From the NCBI GenBank assembly GCA_016647705.1, contig CM028335.1:17381905-17445904 (forward strand): a stretch of 64,000 nt of DNA, in the 5' to 3' direction. Of the stretch, positions 1 through 11,285 are shown one piece after another (within the stretch, counting starts at the first letter, position 1; each line of letters starts with the position of its first letter). The notes under the pieces are model-generated. The model was not told the origin of the DNA and did no database searches. It saw only the letters and a list, made by a program, of their open reading frames with translations. The translations under genes were made by a program, and so were the position numbers. The stretch comes from Eucommia ulmoides. Taxonomy: Eukaryota; Streptophyta; Magnoliopsida; Garryales; Eucommiaceae.

Positions 1-1
1 C

Positions 2-2032
2 GGCAGGGACAAGTTAGATCCTGGTGCTTTAAAATGTGTCTTCCTCGGCTATTTTTGCACACAGAAGGGTTATCGATGTTATAGCCCATCATTACATCGC
101 TCATTTGTGTGTGCAGATGTTACATTCTTTGAGTTCACCCCTTACTTTTCTGCCCCATCCTCTCGAGATGATCTGGATGTTACGCTTCCTTTTCCAATTA
201 AACCAACCCCTACACTATCTTCCTCAACTCCAGATCCTATCCCCACTAGTCGTTCTTCAGCCCTTTTGCAGGTATACTCTCGTTGCCAGAAGGAAGCCTC
301 CGCTGTTGTGCCCATCGATTATGTGCCCTCAGATTCTTCTCCAATAGACCCACCCATGTCTGACTTAGACATTCCCATTACTATTCAGAAGGGTAAGCGC
401 ACTTGTATTAACCATCCTATTTTTAACTTTATCTCATGTGCGCACCTATCTCCTTCCTACTCTTCTTTTGTTGCTTCTCTGTCCTCTATTTCTATTCCTA
501 TGTCTGTTTCAGAGGCCCTCACTCACCCTGGTTAGGCAAAAGCAATGGAAGAAGAAATGTTTGCCTTACATCAGAATGACACTTGGGATCTCGTCTCGCT
601 TCCGCTTGACAAAACTATAGTTGGATGTAAATGGGTGTACACTGTCAAAGTTTATCCGGATGGAACCATTGATTACCTCAAAGCTCTCTTAGTTGCTAAA
701 GGCTATACTCAAGTCTACAGTCTTGATTACTATGAGACTTTTTCTCCCGTTGCCAAGCTCGCTTCTGTTTGTTTGTTCATCTCTGTGGCTGCCACTTTTT
801 ATTGGCCATTACATCAGCTTGATATCAAGAATGCTTTCTTAAATGACAATCTAACTGAGGAAGTATAAGTGGCGCAACCTCCTGGGTTTGTTGCTTAGGG
901 GGAGTCTGATTTAGTATGTCGTTTGAAGAAAACTATTTATGGCCTCAAGCAGTCTCCTAGAGCATGGTTTGGAAGATTAAGTGAAGTGGTCACTGAATTT
1001 GGTCTTCGACATTGTGGATTTGATCATTCTTTCTTCTATCAGCATAGTAAAGTCGGGAGAATATTGTTGATTGTGTATGTGGATGACATCGTAATTATTG
1101 AGGATGACCACAGTAGTATTCAAGAATTGAAAAAGTGTTTGCATAGTAAGTTCCAAACCAAAGATTTGGGGCACCTAAAGTATTTCTTGGGGATTGAAGT
1201 TACTCGATCAAGTCAAGGCATTTACCTATCTCAGAGAAAATATGTCCTTGACCTATTGAGTGAAACAGGATTGCTAGGAGTAAAACCGATTGACTCGCCT
1301 ATGAATCCAAACACCAAATTATTGTCAGACCAGGGTGTACCACTGACAGATTTAGCTCAATATAAACAGTTAGTTGGGAAGTTGAACTACCTGACAGTTA
1401 CCAGACCAGATATCTCCTTTGTTGTTAGTGTTATCAGTTAGTTCTTGGATCGTCCAATGGTTTATCACAGGGATGCAGTGATTCGTATTCTCCGATATCT
1501 GAAAGGTGCTCTTGGTTGTGGTTTGCTATATCAAAATTTCGGTTATACTCAAATAAAGGGCTACATAGATGCAGATTGGGCCGGATCACCCTTAGAGAGG
1601 AAATCTACTACTGGGTATTGTGTGTTTATTGGTGGTAACCTTGTCTCTTAGAAGAGTAAAAAACAGATGGTAGTGGCACGATCGAGTGTAGAATCGGAAT
1701 ACAGGGCAATGGCGCATACCACTTGTGAGTTAACGTGGTTGAAACATTTGTTGGAAGAACTTAGATTTGAACACACTTCACCGATGGACCTAGTATGTGA
1801 TAATCAAGCAGCACTTCACATTGCATCCAACCCAATCTTCCATGAGAAAACAAAGCACATTGAAGTTGACTGTCACTTTATTTGGGAAAAATTGTTGCAG
1901 AAGCAGATTAAGACTAAACATGTAAACTCAATTGATCAGTTTGCTGATATTTTTACTAAATCGCTAGGGGGTTCAAGGATAAAATACATTTGTAACAAGT
2001 TAGTAGCATACAATATATATGCTCCAGCTTGA
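2..2032 (+). pseudogene. Copia pol: integrase C-terminus, reverse transcriptase, RNase H
   Basis: One reading frame runs from base 2 to the stop at 2030-2032 without a frameshift. It begins in the integrase C-terminal region (LKCVFLGY), passes a variable linker rich in P and S, then RT from about 545 (NDTWDL, GCKWVY, QLDIKNAFLN, YGLKQSPRAW, catalytic YVDD near 1074-1086) and RNase H (YIDADWAG near 1565, ESEYRAM near 1690, FADIFTKSL). Five in-frame stops interrupt it: TAG 533-535, TAA 866-868, TAG 896-898, TAG 1439-1441 and TAG 1649-1651. By family comparison they replace Trp, Tyr, Gln, Gln and Trp codons. The domain order INT-RT-RH is diagnostic of Ty1/copia. The protein would copy element RNA into DNA in cytoplasmic particles; this copy cannot. 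Confidence 0.93.
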
Positions 2033-2039
2033 GGGGGAG

Positions 2040-2199
2040 TGTTAAAGGGTAATTAAGTCTTTTCTGTATTAATTAGGGTTTCCCGTACGGTTTAGGTTTT
2101 ACTGTATTGTTTCCTAATTCTTATTATAAATAGTGGGAGAGGCTAACACAATAGTGTAAACCTTCTCGTTCTTCTCATATCACCTTTTTACTTTATCAA
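2040..2199 (+). repeat. 3' LTR of the first copia element
   Basis: Begins TGTTAAAGGG immediately after the polypurine tract and ends about ACTTTATCA near 2199. It holds a TATA-like stretch (TTATAAATAG, about 2123-2132). About 160 bp is short for a copia LTR. The right boundary is set where homology to Harbinger elements B and C begins; the partner LTR is outside the window. Confidence 0.75.
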
Positions 2200-3184
2200 T
2201 GGTATTAGAATGACCATTACCATTTCTACGTTTGATTACAAAATACATTAAACATTGTATTGGAATGACCGATAAATAAAAGTGAAACAATATTCTTAAA
2301 TATTCGGAAATTTTAGAACAAAATTTTGGGAACATAACAAAATGATTCAGAGACACTAAACAAATGTTACCTAGGTTATCCTTTAACCGGACAAACTAAA
2401 GGACTTAGAAGTACTTTCGTGTTTTTGTTTCCCTTTTATCTGTTCCCAAAAAAACTTATAACTGAAATAAATAAAAAAAAAAAAATGATTTGCTTATGTT
2501 CTGATTCTAGGATTTTGTTGTAAAAATCTGAGAACAGAAAAAAATAAATTTTTTCCTATTTTATTGATTCTGTTCCAATCATTTTGTTAATAGACTTAAG
2601 ATATAGAAACACCAAACTCCATTTATGCCTCATTTGTTTAGTGTTTCTGTTCTCATAAAATTGGGAATACAAATAAACATATGAGAGAAAAGTTGTTTGT
2701 TTCTAATTTTATATCTATGTTCCAAGTTGTCTTGGAACAAAAACAAAAATCTAGGAACAAAAACAGAAATCTGGGAACAAAAACAGAAATATGTTCCCAG
2801 ATTTTTGTTTTTGTTTTTGTTCCCATATTTCTATTTTTGTTTTGTTCCCAGATTTCTATTTTTGTTCCCAGATTTCGTTCTCATATTTCTGTTTCTGTTC
2901 CATGTTTTCTAGGAACAGAAACATGAAAGCAACACCACCATATTTTTATTTCTATTCTCAGAATTTTATTTTTTGTTGTGAAAAATACGGAAATAAAAAT
3001 ATAAGTCATACTTCTTACATAATATCTCATTTCATATGAGATTGACTAATCCCATGAGTTGTGGGATTAGTCCTTACTTGAGAATAGGAATGAAAACCAA
3101 TGTCACCAACCAAACGTAAGAATGAAATAGTCATTTCCAACTTCATTCCAATCTCAAGATGAATCCCATGTACCAAACACGACC
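2200..3184. mobile_element. Harbinger-family non-autonomous element A (right part)
   Basis: Aligns by eye with 3297-4319 (element B) through its whole length, including the GGAATGACC start region, the poly-A tract, the AGAACAAAATTTTGGG block and the closing palindromes. It ends CCAAACACGACC at 3184, followed by TTA (3185-3187). The first 110 bases or so, including the left TIR, are missing because the copia element at 1-2199 inserted there. No transposase is present. A large imperfect hairpin sits at about 2730-2925, made of GGAACAAAAACAGAAAT-type arms against their reverse complement. Mobilisation by a transposase like that of element C is inference. Confidence 0.8.
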
Positions 3185-3187
3185 TTA

Positions 3188-3539
3188 CGCTACGTTTGGT
3201 ACCTTGGAATGGAATAGAGTAGAATGGAATGAGTGTGGTATTGGAATAGAATAATCATTACCATTCTTATATTTGGTGACAAACGGGATTAAACATGGTA
3301 TTGGAATAGCCATAACCATTTCTACGTTTGGTTACAAAATACATTAAACATGGTATTGGAATGACCGATAAATTAAAATGAAACAATATTCGGAAATTTT
3401 AGAACAAAATTTTGGGAACATAATAGAATTATTCAGAAACACTAAACAAATGTCACCTAAGTTATCCTTTAACTCGACAAACTAAAGGGTTTGGAAGTAC
3501 TTTCGTATTTATGTTCCCAAAAAAACTTATAACTGAAAC

Positions 3540-3570
<31 letters not shown>

Positions 3571-4319
3571 GATTTGCTTATATTCTGATTCTAAGATTTT
3601 GTTGTAAAAATATGAGAATAGAACAGAACAAATTTTCTCCTATTTTACTGATTCTATTCCAATCATTTTGTTAACAGACTTAAGATAGAAATATCAAACT
3701 TCACTTATGTCTTACTAGTTTAGTGTTTCTGTTCTCATAAAATTGTGAATACAAATAAACATATGGGGAAAAAGTTGTTTATTTTGAGTTTTATATCTAT
3801 ATTCTAGGTTTTCTTGGAACAAAAACAGAAATCTAGGAACAAAAACATAAATATGTTCCCAGATTTCTATTTTTGTTTTTGTTCCCATACTTTTGTTTTT
3901 GTTCTCATATTTCTGTTTTTATTTTGTTCCCAGATTTTTGTTTTTATATTTGTTCCCAGATTTTGTTCCCATATTTCTGTTTCCATTCTATGTTTTCTGG
4001 GAACAGAAACATGAAAGCAACACCACCAATTTTTTTTTTTTGTTCCCAAAATTTTATTTTCTATTGTAAAAAATACAGAAACAAAAGTATATGTATTTCT
4101 TCTTACATAATATCTCATTTCATTTGAGATTAGGTAATCCTAGGATTACCTAATACCTCATGTCATTTGGAATTGACTAATCTCATGAGTTGTGAGATTA
4201 ATCATTACTTGGGAATGGGAATGAAAATCAATTCCATCAACCAAACGTAGGACTTAATGGAATGGTCATTCCCAACTTCATTCAAATCTCAAGATAAATC
4301 TCATGTACCAAACGTGACC
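3188..4319. mobile_element. Harbinger-family non-autonomous element B (complete, 1.13 kb)
   Basis: Bounded by TTA at 3185-3187 and TTA at 4320-4322. The left end CGCTACGTTTGGTAC is the inverted counterpart of the right end GTACCAAACGTGACC. The interior parallels element A, with a poly-A run near 3540-3566 and an inverted repeat of GGAACAAAAACAGAAAT motifs at 3815-4010. Subterminal palindromes (GGTAATCCTAGGATTACC near 4125) precede the right end. The TTA target and GTTTGGTAC-containing TIR fit PIF/Harbinger elements. No coding potential is seen. Confidence 0.82.
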
Positions 4320-4778
4320 TTACGCTACATTTGGTACGCTGGAATGGAATGGAATGAAATGAGTGTGGTATTGGAATGGATGTGGTAATGGAATGGAATG
4401 ACCATTACCATTCCTATGTTTGGTGACAAACGGGATTCAACATGGTATTGGAATGACCATTACCATTCCTATGTTTGGTGATAAACAAGATTAAACATGG
4501 TATTGGAATGACCATTACGATTCCTACGTTTGGTTACAAAAATGTTAAACATGGTATTAGAATGACAAATAAATAAAAATAAAATAGTGAGTATTCAAAC
4601 ATAAATAAACCAACATCAAACATAAACCAAATAAAACAACCATCAAACATAAACCAAATAAAATCAAAACAATTCGTACACATACTAATACCGCAAAATA
4701 AATTGATAAGTCCATAGTTCAAAACAACTCGTACACATACTAATACTGCAAGTCTTGAAAAAAAAACATCAAAAATTT

Positions 4779-5743
4779 TCAAAGATCACCTTTCAATATA
4801 CTTTGGATAAATTCCCGCTTTTTATCATCAGGAATGTTCCAAAATAAGTCAGAAAGGTCTGAATTTTGGAGTAAAACACTGGAAGCTTTGTGTCTCTCAA
4901 ATGTAGATAAGCCTGAAATTTTTGTTAATTCTCCATAAAGTATTTTTCTCGTTTCAAGCTTTGCTTCATCAACCCCTAAGGCGTGGCTAAATGAAGCAGT
5001 GGCATCTCGAATTTCCTTACCAATGATTGATGCAGCATTCATCAATCCATCGATCAAGTCTTCCTCGTTTCTCTTTCGTTTCTTTCATTTTGTGCTTCCG
5101 GATGTCTCTTGCATAGGTGGATTGGTAGACGACATTGTTGCATTCACTTCGTCTCCTTCATTTTCATCATTTTCTTCTCTTTCTGTTTCCTCTATCATAC
5201 CAATCGGTGCTTGTGCAGAAGCACCGGTTGCTCAGTCTTTTCCGAAAATGATGCACAAATCCTCATAGTGTGGCAAAGTTTTGTCCTTAAATTTTTCAGC
5301 CCCCTTGTGGCTCTACAAAACAAATGCAGAATAAGATAAATACATAGACTTGTTAATGTATTAAATTTCAAATAAAAGTCAAGGAATACCTTGAAGTAGT
5401 CGTGCCAAACCCTCGGACTTGCAGTTACACATTTTTTATCGTGATCAAAACCAAATCCACTTGTATCTTTGCCATTGAGCATATCGTAGACGATAGAGAA
5501 GTCTCTCTTTAGAACTTTAATCCGCAACTCGATATGTGGTTTGGCTTTGATACAACTTCCCGGAAGTTTTTCCTCTAAACGTTTTTCAATAACGTTTAGG
5601 TATCCAGATCTAAAACCATTTTCCGCTCGATGTATTCCTGAATTTACCAAGTCCAGGAGTGCTCCAATGAGCTCGTTGTCTTCTTTTATACTCTATTTTC
5701 TTTTATTTTTACCTGGACCACGACTATTACTAGATGATTCCAT
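4779..5743 (-). pseudogene. Harbinger accessory Myb/SANT-like DNA-binding protein
   Basis: The frame starts at ATG 5743-5741 with a Ser/Gly/Lys-rich N-terminus. A Myb/SANT-like domain follows (ELIGALLDLVNSG, GYLNVIEKRLEEKLPG, VYDMLNGKDTSGFG). Exon 1 ends at 5390 (TTCAAG/GT), a 77-bp intron spans 5389-5313 (GT...TTGTAG), and exon 2 continues with the LPHYEDLC motif, an acidic spacer, a KKRKRNEED basic stretch and a helical C-terminus ending at 4779. In-frame stops: an early TAG after KNKRK (where relatives have Trp), TGA after IIFGKD, and TGA before KKRKRN. In this family the protein works with the transposase in nuclear import and TIR binding; that role is family knowledge. Order on the minus strand is transposase first, then this gene. 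Confidence 0.85.
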
Positions 5744-6041
5744 TCCTGTAGGTTTATGAATAGAACATGAAACAATGTTCTTAAATAAGCAGAAATTTTA
5801 GAACAAAATATAACAGAATTATTATGTTGTTCGACCAAGAACATAAATTTTACAACACAATAGAATCCACAACAGAAATTACCTAGTAAATATGAATAGA
5901 ACATGAAACAATATTCTCCCCCCAAAAAAACACTTCATCGGCTATTATGAAGTACAATAATAAACTTTAACTCAAAAAATAGATAAAACAGACATAACCA
6001 ATTCAATAGACATTATGAAATACAAGAATAAATATATTGAA

Positions 6042-7317
6042 TTATCTTCTATTCTGCCTATTTTCTCTCCATTCATCAAACATTTTCTTCGCTAAATTCT
6101 CTCTAAATTCAGTCCATTCAGAAGATGATTCAATCGTTGAAATTAATTCATCATGTTCTTCGTACGCCACATTGCTTTCTTCCTCTAATTATTCCTCATT
6201 TGGGTTAACTCCCATCTCATCTAAAATGTAGTTATGAAGGAGACAACAAGCCATTATTATATTGTTTTGTATTTTGATTGAATAGTAAGACGGACTTCGT
6301 AGAACCGCCCAACGATTTCTAAGTTGTCCAAAACATCTTTTGATCATATTCCTAGCAGAAGCATGCCTCATATTAAATAATTCCTCCGGCGTTCTGGGTA
6401 GATATCCATCTCTCCAATCATTCAAGTGATACCTTTGACCTCTAAAAGGGGCAAGAAACCCTTCACCATTCGTATAACCCGTATCAACAAGGTAGTATGT
6501 ACGTTAAACATATCACAATATTAAGTTAATTATATTATTTATAATTTTTAAAATTACTAAAGAACTTGGAATTTCTTACCACGGGGCACAATCAATCCAT
6601 TCCTCCTACTAATTGCATCTCTAAGGACTCTACCATCTGCTGCAGAGCCTTCCCACCCAGGTAAAACATAAATAAAACGTGTGCCTTGGGAACATACTGC
6701 TAAAACATTAGTAGCGATTTCATTTTTCCTTTATCCATACCTAGGCTTGTCTTCAAGTGGTACTCTAACCCTTATATATGTTCCATCTAAGGCTCCAACA
6801 CAACCCTAAAAAAATAAATATATTAAAGTAAGTATTTTTTTATAGATAACATCAATTTAGCTAAACTTGAATTAGAAAATCTATTAATTACCTTGAACCA
6901 TTTCCATTTCTCATCGGTAGAATTTTCGGGTACAAACTCAGGCTTCTTGAGCAAGTGGTCATGCAATCTTATTAACGAAATCAATACATTCTTGAAGTGT
7001 CTACTAATCGTCTTACCGGATCGTGCAAAACGATGTGCTATCACTCGATTTTTTACATGATGTGCAAGAATGTGCAAGAACATAGCAACTTGTTCATCAA
7101 TAAGCATGTTCTGAGTATGTTGTAACTTCCCTATTGTCTCCAGCATGACACACAACTTACAAAAAGCCCTTCTATCCATCCTAAGCTGAGAAATGCATGC
7201 TTCGTCGCTCTCATATGCGTACTTGTACACTATAACCCTCCTCTTGTAGAAACTAATACAAGAAATAGATCCCATGGGTCTTTTACTTGTACGGTAACAT
7301 ACCACAGCGGCCATCAA
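6042..7317 (-). pseudogene. PIF/Harbinger DDE transposase (HARBI1/ALP1-like)
   Basis: Three exons can be read on the minus strand. Exon 1 (about 7317-6893/6892) holds the helix-turn-helix region (ARSGKTISRHF). An 85-bp intron (GT at 6891-6890 to AG at 6807-6806) joins WFK to GCVGALDGTYI. Exon 2 (6805-6580) has the first catalytic Asp (ALDGTYI), a stop TAA after KPRYG, and the second Asp ([12 protein letters not shown]). Exon 3, from about 6500, has YYLVDTGYTN, the HLNDWRDGYLP block, PEELFNMRHASARN (probable catalytic Glu) and CCLLHNYILDEMG. Stop TAA just before 6189 follows NPNEE, yet homologous sequence runs on to a TAA at 6042-6044. The acceptor of intron 2 reads AAC instead of AG, another defect. 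The N-terminus upstream of 7317 is unclear. The enzyme would cut and paste the element at TTA sites. Confidence 0.9.
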
Positions 7318-7869
7318 AATGTAAAAAAAAATTGACTAGATACATGATATTCATCCACCATGCAAATAAAATCTCGAATTTTTTTTTCCTCATCATTTCC
7401 CTTTTCCTTGTTAAACTTAGACGAGCCATAGCTGTCAAAATCACAAACTGGACCTGAAATTTTGTTGGCCATAGTATCAAAATATTTGTAACTCACTTAT
7501 GATCAAAACTGAAAGTTCAAAGGGTAAGAACCTTTCGTGGATAAGGGAAGAAGAGGGTAGAGAACTAAGTTTTTCATTTAACTAAAAAAATCAGATTAAC
7601 TAAAAAAAATCAGCTTGTTTCTTCTCCCCCTATCTGGAATTTTTTAAAACCTTCTTATGAGCAGCAAACCTTCTTATATTCAGAACAAAGCAACAGAAAC
7701 AGAAACAGAAGCAGAAACAGAAATAGAAACAGAAACAAAGCCTTCTCTTATCATTTACCATTTCTTAGCACACATCAAGAACGAACGTTTTATCAAGACT
7801 CTCTATTCTCAACAAAGCAACAGAAACAGAAACAAAAGCAGAAACAGAAACAGAAACAGAAACAGTTCC

Positions 7870-7872
7870 TTC
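7870..7872. other. Boundary note: purine-rich (ACAGAA)n stretch ends here
   Basis: The leader of element C carries ACAGAAACAGAAAC-type simple repeats at about 7688-7737 and 7818-7864. These resemble the GGAACAGAAAC arrays found in elements A, B and the Helitron. Confidence 0.5.
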
Positions 7873-7883
7873 ACTTTGAGCAG

Positions 7884-8018
7884 TAAAACTTAAACAAAAT
7901 GTTCTTCGCAAACCTATGGTCGCCTCTATCAAACTTTTATCTACGAATCAAATGCAAATGAAACTGAAATCTAGAAACAAAAATGGAAAACTGAAATCTA
8001 TGATCATCTCAGACATTT
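7884..8018 (+). repeat. 135-bp duplication inside Harbinger C, copy 1
   Basis: Matches 8872-9006 without gaps, with three differences by eye (about 98% identity), at a distance of 988 bases. The unit starts TAAAACTTAAAC and ends about CATTT. It lies in the non-coding leader upstream of the transposase. High identity implies a recent duplication, perhaps by template switching during gap repair (inference). Confidence 0.9.
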
Positions 8019-8871
8019 GTTACCTGACATGGGTTTTTTGAGGACTAGCCTTGGTGAATGTTGGTCTAGTTGGATTCTTCAAAAAATCAAGTCAGAAATT
8101 TAAAAAAGTAGATAACTCTTGGGATTCATTTTGGATGCTTCTTTGAGGTTGGGATCGGGTATATATTTTTAAACTTAAAATAAACATCAAACATAAAGCA
8201 AACTTCTATCTTATCGTGTATTCTGTTTCGCGTTTTCGTAGTATTACGTCTCAGCACATATCATGATTCATGAATCAAGTGTTCCGTTTATCAGAGAGAA
8301 AAAGAAATAGGCAATGAATTACTTAAAAGTTTAGAAGGCTAAAATAATAGATGATGAACTCATCCATATTACCCAAAATAATTGAAAATAATTTCCTTGA
8401 TTTCTTTTTTGGATGTCCCAACATAATTTCCACTTCATTTTTTCTCACACAAAAACTTTAGCACTTCTCCAAAACTAATTTTTTTCTCAACCACTCATCC
8501 TAAATTCAGAAGGTTAAAACATTTTTACACCTTTCCTAATAAAGCCAACATAGTAAAGAGAAAACTGTTTAAATACCGTAAATTTGCTAGAGAAGCAAAA
8601 TCAAGTTTGAATTCGATTAGTAAAAAAATCCCGCTTAAAACCTTTTTATCAAGTCAAACTAAGATAATAACTTTGGGAAGGAGGGAGTATATATTTATGT
8701 TCATAGGTGAATCCTAATGCAAACGCGACCTAAAATTTTAGAAAATTTTCAACACAAGAATCAAGAATCCCCACACTCATATCCATTGTGCATCCTAGAA
8801 TTCTCAATACAAGCAAAAAATTTCATTAAGAATTGACCCCTAAAAGATCCTTTTCCATACTGTTGAAATAT

Positions 8872-9006
8872 TAAAACTTAAACGAAATGTTCTTCGCAAA
8901 CCTATGGTCGCCTCTATCAAACTTTTATCTACGAATCAAATGCAAATGAAACTGAAATATAGAAACAAAAATGGAAAACTGAAATCTATGATCATCTCAA
9001 ACATTT
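8872..9006 (+). repeat. 135-bp duplication inside Harbinger C, copy 2
   Basis: Second copy of the unit at 7884-8018, same orientation. The 853 bases between the copies are AT-rich and contain no recognisable gene. Confidence 0.9.
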
Positions 9007-9664
9007 TATCGAATAGTTGGTAGGCAAACATTCAAATGCTACTATAAATCTCTGATTCATGTCAATAAATCAAACCTAAACCAGTAGTGATGAAATGGAA
9101 AATGAAATCCAAACAAATGAAATAGCCAAATAGCCATAAATTACCTGCGTTGGAGATGAAATCGATGGAGGCTTTGGATTAATGAAGACTGAACGACTTC
9201 GATTTCTGAAGAATGAAATGATTGAGCTCACGAATGAAGGATCGTGTTTACCAGACTCGAGCTCAATAGCTTGGCCATGAAGGTGAAATCGATGAAGGAT
9301 CGCTGTCGCTCGATTTCCCCTGCTCGTGGGTCGAAAGGATCGCCATTGCTCGATTTCCCCTGCTCGATCGTCGTCACTCGAATTTGTTCTCCTCTCTCGC
9401 TCATGAAACGCGCTGTCACGGAAGAATGAACACGACGACCAGGATAAGTGAGCTGCGGTATTAGTGAGTTGTGGTATTAGGTAATCCCATGATTACCTAA
9501 TACCTGATTTTATTTATGAATGGCTAATCCCATGAGTTGTGGGATTAGCCATTCCTTAGGAATGGGAATGAAATCCATTTCACCTACCAAACGTAGGAAT
9601 GGAATGGTCATCCCCAACTCCATTCCAATCCTGAGTTTAATCCCACGTACCAAATGGGGCCTTA

Positions 9665-10031
9665 GGGTTTAGTTCTACTATTTTCTCCAAAGATATACTT
9701 TTAATATTATTTTAAAAAATCAAATTATATCATAGAAAATTCATACAAACTTACTTAATTACAATTAATGATCAATAATTCAGTGCATCAAAACTCTAAA
9801 TTTGCGTGTGTGTGTGTCTGTATTCCTTACAAATACTTAGGTCAAAAAAAGCCTCATGTCATGCCCGTTTTACGTCAACTTCCTCAAAGGTCTTATCACT
9901 GGTACTTTTCCACAAACACAATGTTGGTCTCATTTGGGATAACTGTTGAAAGATACTTGTTTAATATGATAGATTGAAGCAATATATATATATATTGCCC
10001 GTCATCATATAATTACACTTCCACAAAATTA
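9665..10031. other. Gene-free spacer between Harbinger C and the Pack-MULE
   Basis: AT-rich sequence with a short (GT)n run near 9806-9818 and an (AT)n run near 9982-9995. I see no gene, repeat boundary or conserved motif here. Confidence 0.6.
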
Positions 10032-10040
10032 ATTTCTTTA

Positions 10041-10368
10041 GAGATTTTTACACTTTGCACCCCTAAAGTTTGACCTCAATCCTACATTGGTCCCTGTAGT
10101 TTCAATTTCAACACATACAACCCTAATGTATTTCAATCGTTTCAGTTAAGACCAAATCACTAATGGTGTTAGAAAATGGATGGAAAAATATCACTTGTTT
10201 GGCACATGACCATTAATGAGGGGTACAATTGTCTTGTTGTTCTACTAATAAAATTCAATTACATACCTAAACTTAATTGGAACAACCATACACCATTAGG
10301 AGTGAAAAATATAATTTTACTTAATTCATTTCATCTTTATCTACCCTCCCTCATCTCACCACCGGTAC
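10041..10368 (+). repeat. Left terminal inverted repeat of the Pack-MULE
   Basis: Matches, in reverse complement, 15461-15196 and then 11461-11400. Similarity runs through TTGACCTCAATCC, CATTAATG and TTTTACTTAATTCATTT and fades near CTCATCTCACCAC. That the match continues across the two pieces shows the right arm was once continuous. Confidence 0.88.
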
Positions 10369-10475
10369 CCTCACCCCTACTCCACCTCCGGTGATGGTGA
10401 ACTGCTCCAACTACCCACAACTCTCTCTTTCTCTATCTCTCTAAATTTTTCGGCTAAAATTCGAAAAACGTAGAC

Positions 10476-11285
10476 ATGGTGTCCAAAATAATTAAGAAAA
10501 CCTCAACTAAAATAATCGAAGATAGAAGAATCCACCACCGCCGTGGCCAAAAGAAGACTCCGATCAAGAGCATCATCACAACAACCTCTATCGTGGTGGT
10601 CGTTTCCATGAATAAGTCCATCTACACTTTCCACCGTTGCCTAATCAAGATCTTCTCCAAACTTTGAATCGGAACCCCTAGATGAAGCCCCAGGAAGCAC
10701 GACTACCAAGCACACAAGAAAGTCTCCAACGGCCCACAAAACATCAGGAGCTCATCTTCGCTATAAAAATACTACTTCTGTCGTTGTTTTCGTTTAACAG
10801 AGGACCATTTTTCTCGATCTGGATGAAACTATGTTCACCAAGCCTGACCCACCTCCGAAGAAATACAATTTCTGCGTCAGGCCAGTGTTGATGGCATGAA
10901 ATTGGATTTCTACACTCTAAAGCGTCCACTCATTGATGAATTTCTACGAACACTTGATGAATAGTTCAAGATCGTGATCTTCACAGTAGAAATCGAAGAG
11001 TTTGCATCGTTGGTACAAGACCAGAGGGCGACAATTTCACACATACTATATCGCGATTCATGAAAGGAATTTGATGTAAAGTTCATGAAGGACTTGTCAG
11101 AATTGGGGACGGACTTGAGAAGCGCGGTGATCATGGACGATAACCCCCAATTCCTACTTGTTCACAACGGAGAATGGTATTTCGAACAGACCGTTTATCG
11201 ATGATCTTGGCAATGAGGAGCTCTAGAAATTAATTGAGTTCTTCGAAAAGTCCGATGGATTTGAAGACATGAGAGACGTCGTCTA
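10476..11285 (+). pseudogene. Captured fragment of a CTD small-phosphatase-like (NIF/SCP1, HAD family) gene
   Basis: The fragment sits between the MULE TIRs. Its start (ATG 10476) is a Lys/Arg-rich N-terminal stretch. From 10804 the HAD signature is read as TIFLDLDET, giving the DxDxT catalytic motif, followed by PKKYNFCVRP. After a one-base frame change come DFYTLKRPLIDEFL, a stop in LDE*F, IVIFT, EEFASLVQD, ILYRDS, KDLSELGTDLRSAVIMDDNP (second Asp motif) and a FIDDLGNEEL-like block in shifted frame near 11193-11222. It ends near GFEDMRD about 11275. Family members dephosphorylate phosphoserine, for example on the RNA polymerase II tail, in the nucleus. This copy has several stops and frame changes and no obvious intron, so it came from a single exon or a processed source. 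The family call is firm; the donor gene is unknown. Confidence 0.82.

Larger units (their letters stand above)
1..2199 (+). mobile_element. Ty1/copia retrotransposon, 3' half (5' end outside window)
   Basis: The sequence shows a copia pol frame followed by a polypurine tract (GAGGGGGAG, 2031-2039) and an LTR that starts TGTTA at 2040. The 5' LTR, gag, protease and integrase core would lie left of the window. The LTR ends near 2199 directly against sequence homologous to the Harbinger copies at 3297 and 4439, so the copia inserted into Harbinger element A. It cannot be autonomous now because pol has five in-frame stops. Confidence 0.9.
4323..9661 (-). mobile_element. PIF/Harbinger element C, two-gene (formerly autonomous), 5.3 kb
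   Basis: Flanked by TTA on both sides (4320-4322 and 9662-9664). TIRs: left CGCTACATTTGGTACG, right (reverse complement) GGCCCCATTTGGTACG, 13 of 16 matching. Subterminal blocks GGAATGGAATG and the palindrome around 9478-9500 also occur in A and B, so those two are probably deletion derivatives of a C-like element. On the minus strand it encodes a DDE transposase (7317-6042) and then a Myb/SANT-like protein (5743-4779), the usual two-gene content of PIF/Harbinger. The 7.5-9.6 kb part is a non-coding leader with a 135-bp internal duplication. Both genes carry stops, so the copy is dead, but it is far better preserved than the retroelements nearby. Confidence 0.9.

Noticed and set aside
2190-2215. 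PBS-like TGGTATTAGAATGACC after the LTR at 2199, suggesting a 5' LTR
   Set aside because: The same text occurs in Harbinger B and C as their own sequence, and the LTR follows a pol 3' end and PPT.
2681-4127. Phe/Cys-rich frames repeated in Harbinger A and B
   Set aside because: Translation of the GTTCCCAGATTTCTGTTTTTG-like hairpin arms; mirrored on the other strand and without domain.
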